DNA of 64,000 nucleotides from Saussurea involucrata (lineage: Eukaryota; Streptophyta; Magnoliopsida; Asterales; Asteraceae): positions 254,374,422 to 254,438,421 of the forward strand of contig CM066321.1 in the NCBI GenBank assembly GCA_033807775.1, given 5' to 3'. Below, piece after piece: positions 44,835 through 54,552 of the stretch; the stretch's first letter is position 1; the number at the start of each line of letters is the position of its first letter. Below the pieces are notes generated by a model, which did not search any database, was not told the DNA's origin, and saw nothing but the letters and a program-made list of their open reading frames with translations. Both the position numbers and the translations under genes were made by a program.

Positions 44835-45176
44835 TTAGTAGGACATGTTCAGCATACCCAGTTTGTTGATTAAGAAGTTAAATCTCCTTTCATCAAGGGC
44901 TTTTGTGAACAAGTCAGCAAGCTGGAGGTCAGTTGAAACAAAATACGTTTCAATAGTTCCTTTTTCAACATGATCCTTTATGAAGTGGTACCTTATGTCG
45001 ATGTGCTTTGTTTTCGAGTGTTGAACTGCATTGGCTGTTATGGCAATGGCACTCTTGGAGTCGCATAGAATTGGAATTTTACCATATTCCAAGCCATAAT
45101 CTTTGAGTTGTGTTTTCATCCATATCACTTAAGAGCAACAACTAGCAGCAGCAACATATTCTGCTTCTGCTGTAGA
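44835..45176 (-). pseudogene. D RNase H, C-terminal part
   Basis: End of copia RNase H: I-L-C-D-S-K-S-A-I-A-I, H-S-K-T-K-H-I-D-I-R-Y-H-F, Q-L-A-D-L-F-T-K-A-L-D. A TAA (near 45129) sits before V-I-W-M; CAA>TAA would explain it. The T-A-E-A-E-Y block lies at 45137-45176, and I is inserted just before it. Confidence 0.88.
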
Positions 45177-45181
45177 GGTTG

Positions 45182-45690
45182 TGAAAGAACAGGATCTAAT
45201 CTCACAATCAATATAGAAAGCAGTAATTGAGAAGTTGTATGATCAAACCCAATTGTATTCAATGATGAACAGAAATACAGATCTATGAGAGAGAGAATCT
45301 CAAAGATTACAGAGAATGAATACAAAGTTATACGGGAAAAATCAATCAGTTAGCAACATAGAGCTAACTACTATTTATACTGCAACAAACATCTTAAAGC
45401 TACAGTACAAATAAGAAAGACTAATAAGAACATAACACGTGTCCTAATTAGTTTATAAAATACTAAGTAAAGTATCTTGTCATAAGTTCTGAACAGGTAG
45501 TTCAGAACTTCTGAACATTCTTCTGATAAAGCTTCTCAGATCTTCTGACTGCTCTACTCAGATTATCTGAGTCTTCTACTCAGACCATCTGACTCTTCTT
45601 ATCAGACATCTGACTTCTCTACTCAGAACATCTGAGTCCTCTTATCAGATCTTCAACACTTGGTTTATTGACAAAACTTCAGATCTAACA
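45182..45690 (-). mobile_element. I 3' LTR (509 bp)
   Basis: Plus strand TGAAAGAACAGG...CAGATCTAACA. Carries six TCAGA-N2/3-TCTGA palindromes (listed separately). Confidence 0.95.
45502..45635. repeat. I LTR: six TCAGA-N2/3-TCTGA palindromes
   Basis: Starts at 45502, 45536, 45558, 45580, 45602 and 45623, giving offsets of 34, 22, 22, 22 and 21 bp. Only the five-base half-sites are conserved; the centres differ (ACT, TCT, TTA, CCA, CA, ACA). The 5' LTR repeats them at 58227-58360. Confidence 0.95.
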
Positions 45691-45715
45691 ATCTCCCCCT
45701 TTTTGTCAAATAAAC
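45663..45715 (-). other. I inverted repeat spanning PPT/LTR junction
   Basis: Arms GTTTATTGACAAAA (45663-45676) and TTTTGTCAAATAAAC (45701-45715), with one bulged base. The 24-nt loop holds the LTR start and the GGGGGAGAT PPT core. The aORF stop codon lies in the internal arm. Confidence 0.82.
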
Positions 45716-48700
45716 TTAAACTTTGCATCATCCAGTTCTTTCAGAGCAGGAACAATCTTCTGAAGTAGCACATTTCTCAGATTAAGCCTTTTATCAATTT
45801 TGTCAATGATTTCTTGAATAATCTCAACTTGCTGATTAATTACTTCTTGAATCATGTTTGCTTCCTTCACTTTCAGCATCTTTTTCTCCAAATTGTGCTT
45901 TATGATTCTTAAAGTTCCAGAACAGTATTTTGCGGTTTCCTTTGCTCTGAAGAAGATCTTTCCACTTTTGTTTTTCAAAAATACTCCCAACTCTGGATAT
46001 CTGTGAACACTTCCAGTCTTTAAATTCTTTTTCTGCTCATGATCTGTGTTGGGATTTTCCAGATAAACACATGACTTTTGTAGGTACAAAGCTATTTGAA
46101 AATCTGTATAGCAGTGCCACCTCAAGATGTAGAACATGGCCTCAATTACCACACTTCTGGCCTTTCTTTCATTTCTGTCTTTGCTCGACTCTTTGAAGCA
46201 TAGAAAACTGTGTAATCTGTAGAAGTCAACTACTGATAGTTTCTCAAAATCTGCATCAGTAAAGTAATAAACCTTGCCATCTTCTCTCAGAACTTCAAAA
46301 GATAAGTACTCCATCTTTCTGAATTTCTTAACCCTCAACTCTCTGATTCCAGTGATTAAAAAATCTGAGTAAACAGCTTGCTTTGTTTTGCCAAGACATC
46401 TTAATTTTTCAGCCAACCAGATCTGAGTCTCCTTAGGTCTATCATAATACACATCCAAGAATTGTACCTCTTTTGGTTTGAAGAACTCAGGTAAATCAAA
46501 TTCAAGAAAGTATCCATTTAGATCAATGGATATTTCATCTTCTTTTGGTTCAGACTGTTCAGTTTGATCAAAACTAGTTATCTGCACATTCTGAGATATT
46601 GTGTTCTGCATTTCTTCAGCTTCATCTGACAAAATTCTATTCACTTCATACTCAGCCGGGAACACAAAATCATTATGTAGAATCTTTTTGGGATTCACCT
46701 CAGATAGCAACCATTCACTACTGTTTCTGATTTTTCTTCTAAAATCCAACCTCCTCTTCACACAGTTTATGCATCTCTTCTTTAAACTCTCTTTTTCAGC
46801 ATCCATACTTACTTCCATTCTAATCAACAACCAATTCAGAGTTGCATCACTGTACTTCACCAACTCTTTTAATCTGAACAATTCAAGTCTTTCGTGAACC
46901 ATATATGTGAACCCTTCTGTCTCCATTCCTTCATTCACAAAACCCTTCACATGCAGATCAACTTCTGTTTTCTTTGTGGGAGAACTCAGATTGCACTTTT
47001 CTTTTCTTTCTTCAATAGCCAACTGGAAGTCATACAAGTATATATTTCTGACATAAATACCCAGAAGTCTTCTGCATTCAATTTCTATCAAGGCTTCTTC
47101 AGTGCTAGCAAAGAACTTGACTAGAAAGATCTGATCATCAAGAGTCAATCTGTGAAAATCAAATGTAGACATGGAAACCTTTGTATTTCTTTCTTTCAGT
47201 ATTTCCATTCTAACGAACATTAAACCATTGAATTCATCTTGTTGAAACATCAGAACTTTCTCGATTCTTTTCTGAATATGCAGTTTTGAGTCAGGAACTC
47301 TGAACATGTTAGAAGCTTCTGAGTAGACCATCTGAGCTCTGTCATCCATAAAACCATCAATGTTACTTTCCAAAAGCTCATACTCTCCTTCTGTGTAGTA
47401 GAGATTATCATATATTTCCTCAGGAAAAATATCATCATGAAATTGTCTGGTTAATGGCACATCACTTAACTCTAGAATGAAGTCACACACAGGTTCTTCT
47501 AGTCTTTGCAATTTAATCTTTGGAATCTCAATTGGTTTTCTGAATATATATTCAGAAGGCATAAAGAAGTCTTTCACTTTCACATACTCTTCTTCTGTAT
47601 TTAACTCATCACAAAAGTTAAACCTAAAATCATCTTTAAAATCCTGAGTGTAATCCACAGTTCTGTCTTCTTCTCCCATTAGATCAATGGGTCTTATCAC
47701 TTTTATTCCTTTATGAATTTTCTGAACACTCAAAGCTCTGACTACTTCATTATGCATTCTTCTGATCAATTCTTCATTCAACCTCCTTTCTTCTGATTCA
47801 GACTCCATTGCCCTTTCACTGTTATAAACCACAATATCTGTACACCTGTTTACCACTGTACTTTCCACTATTTCTTCTATTCTCAAATCAGATTCCTCAA
47901 TAGCTACAGTTTCATCTGAGTTTCCTTCCATCTCAGTATCCAAGTTCAATTCCTCTGTTTTATCTGATTCATTACTATCAATACTTCCCAACTCCATTTC
48001 TTCTGTATCTGAACTGTCAAGCTGTACTATCTGAATCATCTCCTTTAAATTTTCCTGTGTCTGATCTTCTGAACTTTTTGTATTGGCTAAGTGCATGTCT
48101 GCTATCTCAAAATCTTCTATGCCAATATCATCATCAGAACTTAACCTTTGTCTTTTCTCCCCCTTTTGATGATCATGAGGATCATTATCATCAAACTTCC
48201 TTTTCAAGTTCTGATTAAAAGCAACTTCAGGTTCAGCTTCTGCAATAGGAACAGGATCAAGAGGCTTTGAAGTAGAAGCCAAAGATACACTCAGTGCTTT
48301 CAATATAGATTCCTGCATACCTTGCATCTGTTTTAACATATCTTTTTGAAAACCAGACATTATATCCACGATCTCCTTTTTGTGAGAATCCAAGGATTTC
48401 TTTACATCATCTACCTTGGTTTCAACAGAAATCAACTTTTTCTCCAACACAACTTTCAAATCTGATACTTCATCATTCAAATCCTCCATCCTCTTCTCCA
48501 AATTTTCTACTTTTTCCCCCATCTCCTTGTTTTGTCTCTGAATCTTTTCAAATTCAGAAGTTTCTAACAGTGAACCTGAACCAACAGATGGTCCAGTTTT
48601 CATGTGCCCAGAGAGCTCATGGCCTGTAGATAACACACAGTCATCTTGTACAACAGATGCACGTTTGAATGAGGCTTTTGTAATGTTCACCTCACCAGGA

Positions 48701-50382
48701 CTTCCATCCAATCCTCGACACCCAACATTAGGTATGTCTGTGAATGTTGTTTCAGGAATACGAAATTCCTGATTTGTGCAAGTGTCAAAAGGAATTTCAG
48801 GCTCAATATGAATAGGACTGTGGTATTCAGACTCAATGTGTTGAAAAATAAATTGGGATTTATCACCTCCCTCCAAATGAGTTTGGGATGGTTCCCCGGA
48901 TTCGTGTGAAACAGTAGCATGTTGAAATGCTTCTGAGTGGGTATGGATGGGTTGTTCAAGATCCACCACTAGGTCCATGGTGTTTGTTTCAATATTGGAC
49001 ACCAAGAGATGTGAACCAATAGCATTTGTGGTTACCTGGTCAAGATTAGCTGGTTCAGAGGCATCTCTTTCTGTTTGAACCTCTGTTGACAATCTCTCAT
49101 CCTCATCACTCTCATTCTGTTTTTCCTCACCAAATCTAACCAAGCTCTCAGAATTTTCCCTCTCAGGTCTCTCAGAATGTTCACCCATCTGAACATCCTC
49201 CCCCTCTCTAATTCGACTAGACTCCTCACCTCTCTTCTCAGGTTGGTCCTCTTGGGTAGGGATTTGAGGTAATTCAATTCCCATAGAGGTGCAATAAGCT
49301 TTTAAAATCTCACTCTCCCTTGGAATATAGTTCCTAAGTGATTTTGGCAATAGTTTATGATTGGGATAGTTTTCAAGTCTTGTTACTGAGGTCATCTTAC
49401 CCAAATAAAATGTAGGACCATGCTCTTCATTTGTTCTTCTTGAGATTGTTCTGTTTTCCTGCATGGCATACCAAATAACAATTTGCCAGTACCTTATGTA
49501 GGGAATGTATGTCAGTGGAGCATCCTTTGTCTTCTTCTGAATTGCTTTCTGATTCTTCTCAAATGTATTCTTCATATCTTCCCAAAGTATTAAAGTATAG
49601 TCATAATGCCTATTCTTCACTAAACCTTGAAATATCTGAAGAATTTGTTTAGAACCTTGATCAGCAGAACTATTTTTCCCTGACAAACATTTATTTACCA
49701 CATGAAAGAAGCAAGCCCAAATAGGTGGTAATTTGTTTCTTCTGAACAAACTGAGAGTCCTCAATCCTTCATTGTATCCCAACTTCATAAACTCTGCTAT
49801 TAATTCCTCTGTTAGGGGTAAATCCTCAAAATCTGTTCTTCTTTGTACATCATCTTTCTCTGGTAGATTCAGCATTTCTCTTAGTGCAGAGATAGATAAG
49901 ACAAATGTCACTCCTCCAATTTCAGACACAAACTTATTATCTTCTAACCTAAGATATTTCCACCATTGTTGTATGTACTGAACAGGCACATTTTTACTTC
50001 TTGTAAACCATTTTCTGTACGGATGATGTTTGAATAACTCCATGATAATTCTGTGTTCAGGCTTAAAACGACTTTCCTCAAACAATATAACACAGTTATT
50101 TTCAGATAATTTCAACCATTCACTCTCAGGAACAACTCTTTCCACTAGAATAGATCTATCTGACATAATAGAACCTGCAGCACTCTGATCATGTTCAATA
50201 TTAACGTTTACCTCATCCGCATTTCCTTCAGATTCATCCATTTGTTCATCTTCTTCATCATTTCTTATTGCCCCTTCCTCTGCAACTCTATTTTGTACTT
50301 CATCATTTTCCGAATCGGATGAATCCATTATCGATTTTGTAGAATGTAGAGAAATTGGACCACTTCTTCGTATTTCAGACAT
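45706..50382 (-). CDS. I aORF, 1558 residues, intact
   Basis: Uninterrupted from ATG 50382 (M-S-E-I-R-R-S-G) to a stop 16 bp inside the internal side of the LTR border. Residues about 20-75 are acidic. The core at about 120-310 has Y-I-Q-Q-W-W, F-M-K-L-G-Y-N-E-G-L, L-P-P-I-W-A, L-S-G-K-N-S-S-A-D-Q and L-Q-I-F-Q-G-L, shared with D, E and F. The middle is acidic/Ser-rich and variable. A coiled coil lies near M-G-E-K-V-E-N-L-E-K-R-M-E-D-L, followed by a basic patch K-G-E-K-R-Q-R-L. The last about 600 residues are denser and more globular, with F-T-D-A-D-F-E-K-L near the end. No transmembrane segment or enzyme motif seen. Annotation as envelope-like would rest on position only. Confidence 0.85.
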   Translation of the reverse strand: MSEIRRSGPISLHSTKSIMDSSDSENDEVQNRVAEEGAIRNDEEDEQMDESEGNADEVNVNIEHDQSAAGSIMSDRSILVERVVPESEWLKLSENNCVILFEESRFKPEHRIIMELFKHHPYRKWFTRSKNVPVQYIQQWWKYLRLEDNKFVSEIGGVTFVLSISALREMLNLPEKDDVQRRTDFEDLPLTEELIAEFMKLGYNEGLRTLSLFRRNKLPPIWACFFHVVNKCLSGKNSSADQGSKQILQIFQGLVKNRHYDYTLILWEDMKNTFEKNQKAIQKKTKDAPLTYIPYIRYWQIVIWYAMQENRTISRRTNEEHGPTFYLGKMTSVTRLENYPNHKLLPKSLRNYIPRESEILKAYCTSMGIELPQIPTQEDQPEKRGEESSRIREGEDVQMGEHSERPERENSESLVRFGEEKQNESDEDERLSTEVQTERDASEPANLDQVTTNAIGSHLLVSNIETNTMDLVVDLEQPIHTHSEAFQHATVSHESGEPSQTHLEGGDKSQFIFQHIESEYHSPIHIEPEIPFDTCTNQEFRIPETTFTDIPNVGCRGLDGSPGEVNITKASFKRASVVQDDCVLSTGHELSGHMKTGPSVGSGSLLETSEFEKIQRQNKEMGEKVENLEKRMEDLNDEVSDLKVVLEKKLISVETKVDDVKKSLDSHKKEIVDIMSGFQKDMLKQMQGMQESILKALSVSLASTSKPLDPVPIAEAEPEVAFNQNLKRKFDDNDPHDHQKGEKRQRLSSDDDIGIEDFEIADMHLANTKSSEDQTQENLKEMIQIVQLDSSDTEEMELGSIDSNESDKTEELNLDTEMEGNSDETVAIEESDLRIEEIVESTVVNRCTDIVVYNSERAMESESEERRLNEELIRRMHNEVVRALSVQKIHKGIKVIRPIDLMGEEDRTVDYTQDFKDDFRFNFCDELNTEEEYVKVKDFFMPSEYIFRKPIEIPKIKLQRLEEPVCDFILELSDVPLTRQFHDDIFPEEIYDNLYYTEGEYELLESNIDGFMDDRAQMVYSEASNMFRVPDSKLHIQKRIEKVLMFQQDEFNGLMFVRMEILKERNTKVSMSTFDFHRLTLDDQIFLVKFFASTEEALIEIECRRLLGIYVRNIYLYDFQLAIEERKEKCNLSSPTKKTEVDLHVKGFVNEGMETEGFTYMVHERLELFRLKELVKYSDATLNWLLIRMEVSMDAEKESLKKRCINCVKRRLDFRRKIRNSSEWLLSEVNPKKILHNDFVFPAEYEVNRILSDEAEEMQNTISQNVQITSFDQTEQSEPKEDEISIDLNGYFLEFDLPEFFKPKEVQFLDVYYDRPKETQIWLAEKLRCLGKTKQAVYSDFLITGIRELRVKKFRKMEYLSFEVLREDGKVYYFTDADFEKLSVVDFYRLHSFLCFKESSKDRNERKARSVVIEAMFYILRWHCYTDFQIALYLQKSCVYLENPNTDHEQKKNLKTGSVHRYPELGVFLKNKSGKIFFRAKETAKYCSGTLRIIKHNLEKKMLKVKEANMIQEVINQQVEIIQEIIDKIDKRLNLRNVLLQKIVPALKELDDAKFKFI

Positions 50383-50482
50383 GATTTAAGAAGAAAACAG
50401 ATTCAAAGAACTCTGGATTTGATTCGTATCTCACGTTTCGCTCTGGAATTTGAAAGAAATTTGAAATAGGGATTTTAAGACC

Positions 50483-50618
50483 TATTTAAAATCCGCGAAG
50501 TTGAAAGGTTTAACGGAAAAGCGAAATCAATGTTATAACGGAGTCAACACATGTGAAATACCACAAAGGATTTAAATGAAATACGTGGCATTGTCAAACA
50601 AATATGAAGCTGACACGT
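50483..50618 (-). promoter_or_regulatory. I candidate aORF promoter
   Basis: TTTAAATA (minus, 50490-50483), a weak TATA, lies 100 bp before the aORF ATG. ACGT cores at 50583 (TACGTGGC) and 50615 (ACACGTGT) lie about 95-130 bp upstream of it. Confidence 0.45.
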
Positions 50619-50988
50619 GTTAGTGGATAGAATTTTGACTCAAGTCAAAGATCTGAATAACACGCACAGATGTTCTGATTCCATGACTCAGAAGAATTTT
50701 GCCTTGTAACCAAAATGTCTTTTAAAATCAACTTCTGACCAATATAAAACATTTTGATTATTCAGAAGAGGTTTGAACAGATAAGAAATGAAAACAAATC
50801 TTTTAAGCATCACAAAATGATTTCCAAAAGAATTTTGATGCTCCCCCTTGACTTGAGCATGCATTTGAGTATTAATGATACATAAAGATGAGATAAAAAG
50901 ATAATCGAAGAAGCATAATCCATACAGTTGAAGTTATTTGTATTTCTCAAAAATAAATTTTTGAAAGTTAGATTGCTGAAGTATTGAC

Positions 50989-51089
50989 TCAGAATTTCTG
51001 ACCTTAAGATTCAGAGGTTCTGATCTCAAGACTCAGAAGTTCTGAACTTAAGACTCAGAAGTTCTGAACTCAAGATTCAGAAGTTCTGA
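50989..51089. repeat. I intergenic: five TCAGA-N3-TCTGA palindromes, 22-bp period
   Basis: Starts at 50989, 51011, 51033, 51055 and 51077: exactly 22 bp each. The spacer between palindromes is nine bases of changing sequence (for example ACTTAAGAC, TCTCAAGAC). Duplicated at 62369-62469. Confidence 0.95.
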
Positions 51090-51177
51090 ATACACTACTC
51101 AGACAAGTTTACTTAGAAAAATTTAGCATTTTTAAGAAAAAAAATATTTTCAACTAGGCAGATTAAGCATTCCTATT

Positions 51178-54100
51178 TTACATATGAGAAAAGAAAACCT
51201 TTTTGTGATCAAGAGGCTTTGTGAACAAGTCAGCCAATTGATACTTTGTATGCACAAAGTGCATCTCTATAGTTCCTTTTTCCACATAGTCCTTTATAAA
51301 ATGATACCTCACATCTATATGCTTAGTCTTCGAATGTTGAACAGGGTTCTGAGTAATAGCAATTGCACTTTCTGAGTCACAATAGATGGGAATCTTATTA
51401 AGCTGATATCCATAGTCCATGAGTTGTGTTCTCATCCACAATGTTTGAGAGCATGAAGCAGCAGCAGCAACATACTCTGCTTCAGCAGTTGAAGTGGATA
51501 CACAGTTCTGTTTCTTTGATGCCCAACTCACTATTTTATCTCCCAAAAAGTGACAAGCACCAGATGTACTCTTTCTGTCCAACCTACTTCCTGCATGATC
51601 AGCATCAGTGAAAGCAGTCAATTTGAAGTCAGTTTCTTTTGGATACCATAAACCTAGATCAGGTGTTCCTTTGAGATATCTTAAAATCCTTTTGACAGCC
51701 AACATATGTGATTCTTTCGGGTTAGATTGAAATCTAGCACAGAAACAGGTAGAAAACATGATATCTGGTCTACTTGCAGTCAAATAAAGTAATGATCCAA
51801 TCATGCCTCTATAAAGTTTGATATCTGCTGAAACACCTTTGAGATCAGCATCTAACTTTATGTTAGTTGCCATAGGTGTTCTCATAGAAGCACAATCAGA
51901 CATTATGAACTTTTTCAGAATATCTCTAACATATTTTCCTTGATTTATGAAAATACCTTTTGGTAGTTGTTTGACTTGAAGACCAAGGAAAAAATTCAGT
52001 TCACCCATCATGCTCATTTCAAATTCAGATGACATGATTTTTGAAAAATTATCACATAATTCTGGACTGGTAGAACCAAATATTATGTCATCAACATAAA
52101 TCTGAATCAGAATCAAATCATTACCCTGTTTCTTTAAAAACAAAGTTGTGTCAATCTTACCTTTCTTGAATCCTGAACCTAACAGGTGTTTAGTAAGAGT
52201 GTCATACCAGGCTCGTGGTGCTTGTTTTAGACCATATAAAGCTTTGTCTAAAATATAAACATGATCAGGGAATTCTGGATCAACAAAACCTTCAGGTTGA
52301 TGGACATACACTTCTTCATTAAGTTTGCCATTTAGAAAGGCTGATTTGACATCCATTTGATACACCTTGAAGTTTTTATGTGCAGCATAGGCTAAAAATA
52401 TTCTGATTGCCTCTATTCTTGCCACTGGTGCAAATGTCTCATCATAATCAATTCCCTCTTGTTGACAGTATCCCTTAGCAACCAATCTTGCCTTGTTTCT
52501 GATGACAACACCTGATTCATCCTTTTTGTTTCTGAACACCCATTTAGTTCCAATAATAGATTTACCTTCAGGCTTTGGAATGAGTCTCCAGACTTTATTT
52601 CTTTCAAATTGAAGCAATTCCTCTTGCATTGCTGAAATCCAGTCTGGATCCTCTAAGGCTTCATTAGCTTTCTTTGGTTCAATCACACTCAAGAAACCAG
52701 CAAACATTGCTTCATTTGCTGTAGCTGATCTGGTTTTTACTCCTGCTGAAGGATCACCTATTACTTGATGAATAGGATGATTTTTAGTCCATTTATTTGC
52801 ACTAGGAAGTACATCAATCTCTGAATAATTGTTGTTTGCATCATTCTCATCAATGATTGATTGTAATTCTGAACTGTCCCCTTGTTCTGATGTATGAATA
52901 GGAGTCATATCCAAGTTTGGGTTCTGATTAATTAAGTCATAATTCAGAGTGACTTGTTCAGAGTTCTGAGTACAAGAATCAGAATTCTGATTACAAGGTT
53001 CAGAATTTTCACCACTTGTATGTATTAGATTTGGACATTCCTCTGATGGACCTTTGTCAGAAATTACAGTTGATTGAACTATTTCTGGAGTCTTATTTTT
53101 CATCTCTTTGACCATCTTTGGGTTTTCATATTCTGCATAAGAATCAGAAATTAGTTCACTAAAAGCATCCTTAAATAGTAAATTGAGTTCTGAACAAATA
53201 GGATTAGAATTTGTATCAGAAGTCATTTTTGTCTTGTTCAGCATGAGTTCTGAACTGTCTTGTTCAGAAGTCCGCATTCTGGCTTCATCAAAAGTTACAT
53301 TTATGCTCTCCATCATCCTCTTGGTTCTTCTATTGTAGATTCTGAATGCTTTGGAAGTTAAAGAATAACCCACAAAGTATCCTTCATCTGCCTTTTTATC
53401 GAATTTGGCAAGATTTTCTCTGTCTCTGAGAACATAGCACCTGCAACCAAAAACATGAAAGAATTTGATTAATGGTTTTCTTTTATTTATCAGTTCATAA
53501 GCAGTCTTATTTAATCTCTTATTGATTAAAGTTCTATTTTGTGTAAAACAAGCAGTTGCAATTGCTTCAGCCCATAGGAAAGTAGGAAGATTTGCATAAG
53601 CCAGCATTGTTCTCGCAGCTTCAACTAGAGTTCTATTCTTCCTTTCAACAACACCATTTTGTTGAGGAGTTCTGACAGCAGAAAAATTGTGAGAAATCCC
53701 AGAACTTTCTAAAAAATTCTGAAGAGTCTCATTTCTGAACTCTGTTCCATTATCACTTCTGATTTTCTGAACTTGAAGTTGTAAGAGAACTTGAATCCTT
53801 TTGATAAAATTTATCAATGTAGTAGCAGCTTCTGACTTAGCTCTTAGGAACTCAACCCACGTGTATCTGGATAATTCATCAACAATCACAAGCATATATT
53901 TCTTTCCTCCCATCGATTGAACTGAAATTGGACCACAAAGATCAGTATGAATCATTTCTAATGGTGCTTTGCAAGATGAGTCCATTTTTAATTTGTGAGA
54001 ACTCTTTTTCATCTTGCCCATTTCACAAGCTGAGCATAATGATTCTTTTTCAAATTTAAGCTTTGGTAAGCCTTTAACCAAATGTTTTGCAACAAGATTA

Positions 54101-54552
54101 TTAAGATCTTTGAAATTCAGATGAGAACATCTTCTGTGCCAAAGCCAGCATTCATTTGCAGTTGATTTTGATAAAAGACAAACTGTATTTAATGTTTTCA
54201 ATTTTGAAAAATTAACTACAAATAAGTCCATATGTCTTTTGGCCCAGAAGACTTTAACATCATTTTCAGTTAAAATCATGCAACCTGTTATTTGAAACTT
54301 AATTTGACAAAGACTGTCTAAAAACTGACTTATACTGAAAAGATTATGCTGTAATCCTTCAACATAGAAAACCTTTTGGATAGTCAGATCCCCTTTAGTT
54401 AAATCCCCATAACCTTTGACTTGTCCTTTGCTGTTATTTCCAAAGTTTACTGCTCCTCCAGCCTTTTCTGTGAAGTTTGATAGAAAAGACTTCTGACCTG
54501 TCATGTGTCTTGAGGCTCCTGAATCTAAAAACCACACATGACAGCCCTGCAA
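51178..54552 (-). CDS. I pol: protease, integrase, RT, RNase H
   Basis: 1124 codons counted from TTG at 54552; no ATG at its natural start. Protease D10-S-G. Pre-integrase zinc site H139, H144, C173, C176. Integrase D204, D267, E303 (DD35E). Long variable linker 425-590. RT D734 (Y-Q-M-D-V-K-S-A-F-L) and Y-V-D-D at 819-822. RNase H D983, E1024/E1026, D1059. Ends Q-L-A-D-L-F-T-K-P-L-D. The usual tail (F-S-F-L-I-x-K-I-G-M-L-N) is present but one base out of frame after H-K-K, so the last residues differ. It lies just after gag in the -1 frame. All catalytic residues are present. Confidence 0.94.
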   Translation of the reverse strand: MQGCHVWFLDSGASRHMTGQKSFLSNFTEKAGGAVNFGNNSKGQVKGYGDLTKGDLTIQKVFYVEGLQHNLFSISQFLDSLCQIKFQITGCMILTENDVKVFWAKRHMDLFVVNFSKLKTLNTVCLLSKSTANECWLWHRRCSHLNFKDLNNLVAKHLVKGLPKLKFEKESLCSACEMGKMKKSSHKLKMDSSCKAPLEMIHTDLCGPISVQSMGGKKYMLVIVDELSRYTWVEFLRAKSEAATTLINFIKRIQVLLQLQVQKIRSDNGTEFRNETLQNFLESSGISHNFSAVRTPQQNGVVERKNRTLVEAARTMLAYANLPTFLWAEAIATACFTQNRTLINKRLNKTAYELINKRKPLIKFFHVFGCRCYVLRDRENLAKFDKKADEGYFVGYSLTSKAFRIYNRRTKRMMESINVTFDEARMRTSEQDSSELMLNKTKMTSDTNSNPICSELNLLFKDAFSELISDSYAEYENPKMVKEMKNKTPEIVQSTVISDKGPSEECPNLIHTSGENSEPCNQNSDSCTQNSEQVTLNYDLINQNPNLDMTPIHTSEQGDSSELQSIIDENDANNNYSEIDVLPSANKWTKNHPIHQVIGDPSAGVKTRSATANEAMFAGFLSVIEPKKANEALEDPDWISAMQEELLQFERNKVWRLIPKPEGKSIIGTKWVFRNKKDESGVVIRNKARLVAKGYCQQEGIDYDETFAPVARIEAIRIFLAYAAHKNFKVYQMDVKSAFLNGKLNEEVYVHQPEGFVDPEFPDHVYILDKALYGLKQAPRAWYDTLTKHLLGSGFKKGKIDTTLFLKKQGNDLILIQIYVDDIIFGSTSPELCDNFSKIMSSEFEMSMMGELNFFLGLQVKQLPKGIFINQGKYVRDILKKFIMSDCASMRTPMATNIKLDADLKGVSADIKLYRGMIGSLLYLTASRPDIMFSTCFCARFQSNPKESHMLAVKRILRYLKGTPDLGLWYPKETDFKLTAFTDADHAGSRLDRKSTSGACHFLGDKIVSWASKKQNCVSTSTAEAEYVAAAASCSQTLWMRTQLMDYGYQLNKIPIYCDSESAIAITQNPVQHSKTKHIDVRYHFIKDYVEKGTIEMHFVHTKYQLADLFTKPLDHKKVFFSHM

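Noticed and set aside
45706..50382. I aORF as a retroviral-type envelope
   Set aside because: No signal peptide, transmembrane anchor or fusion-peptide-like stretch visible; only the position after pol supports it.
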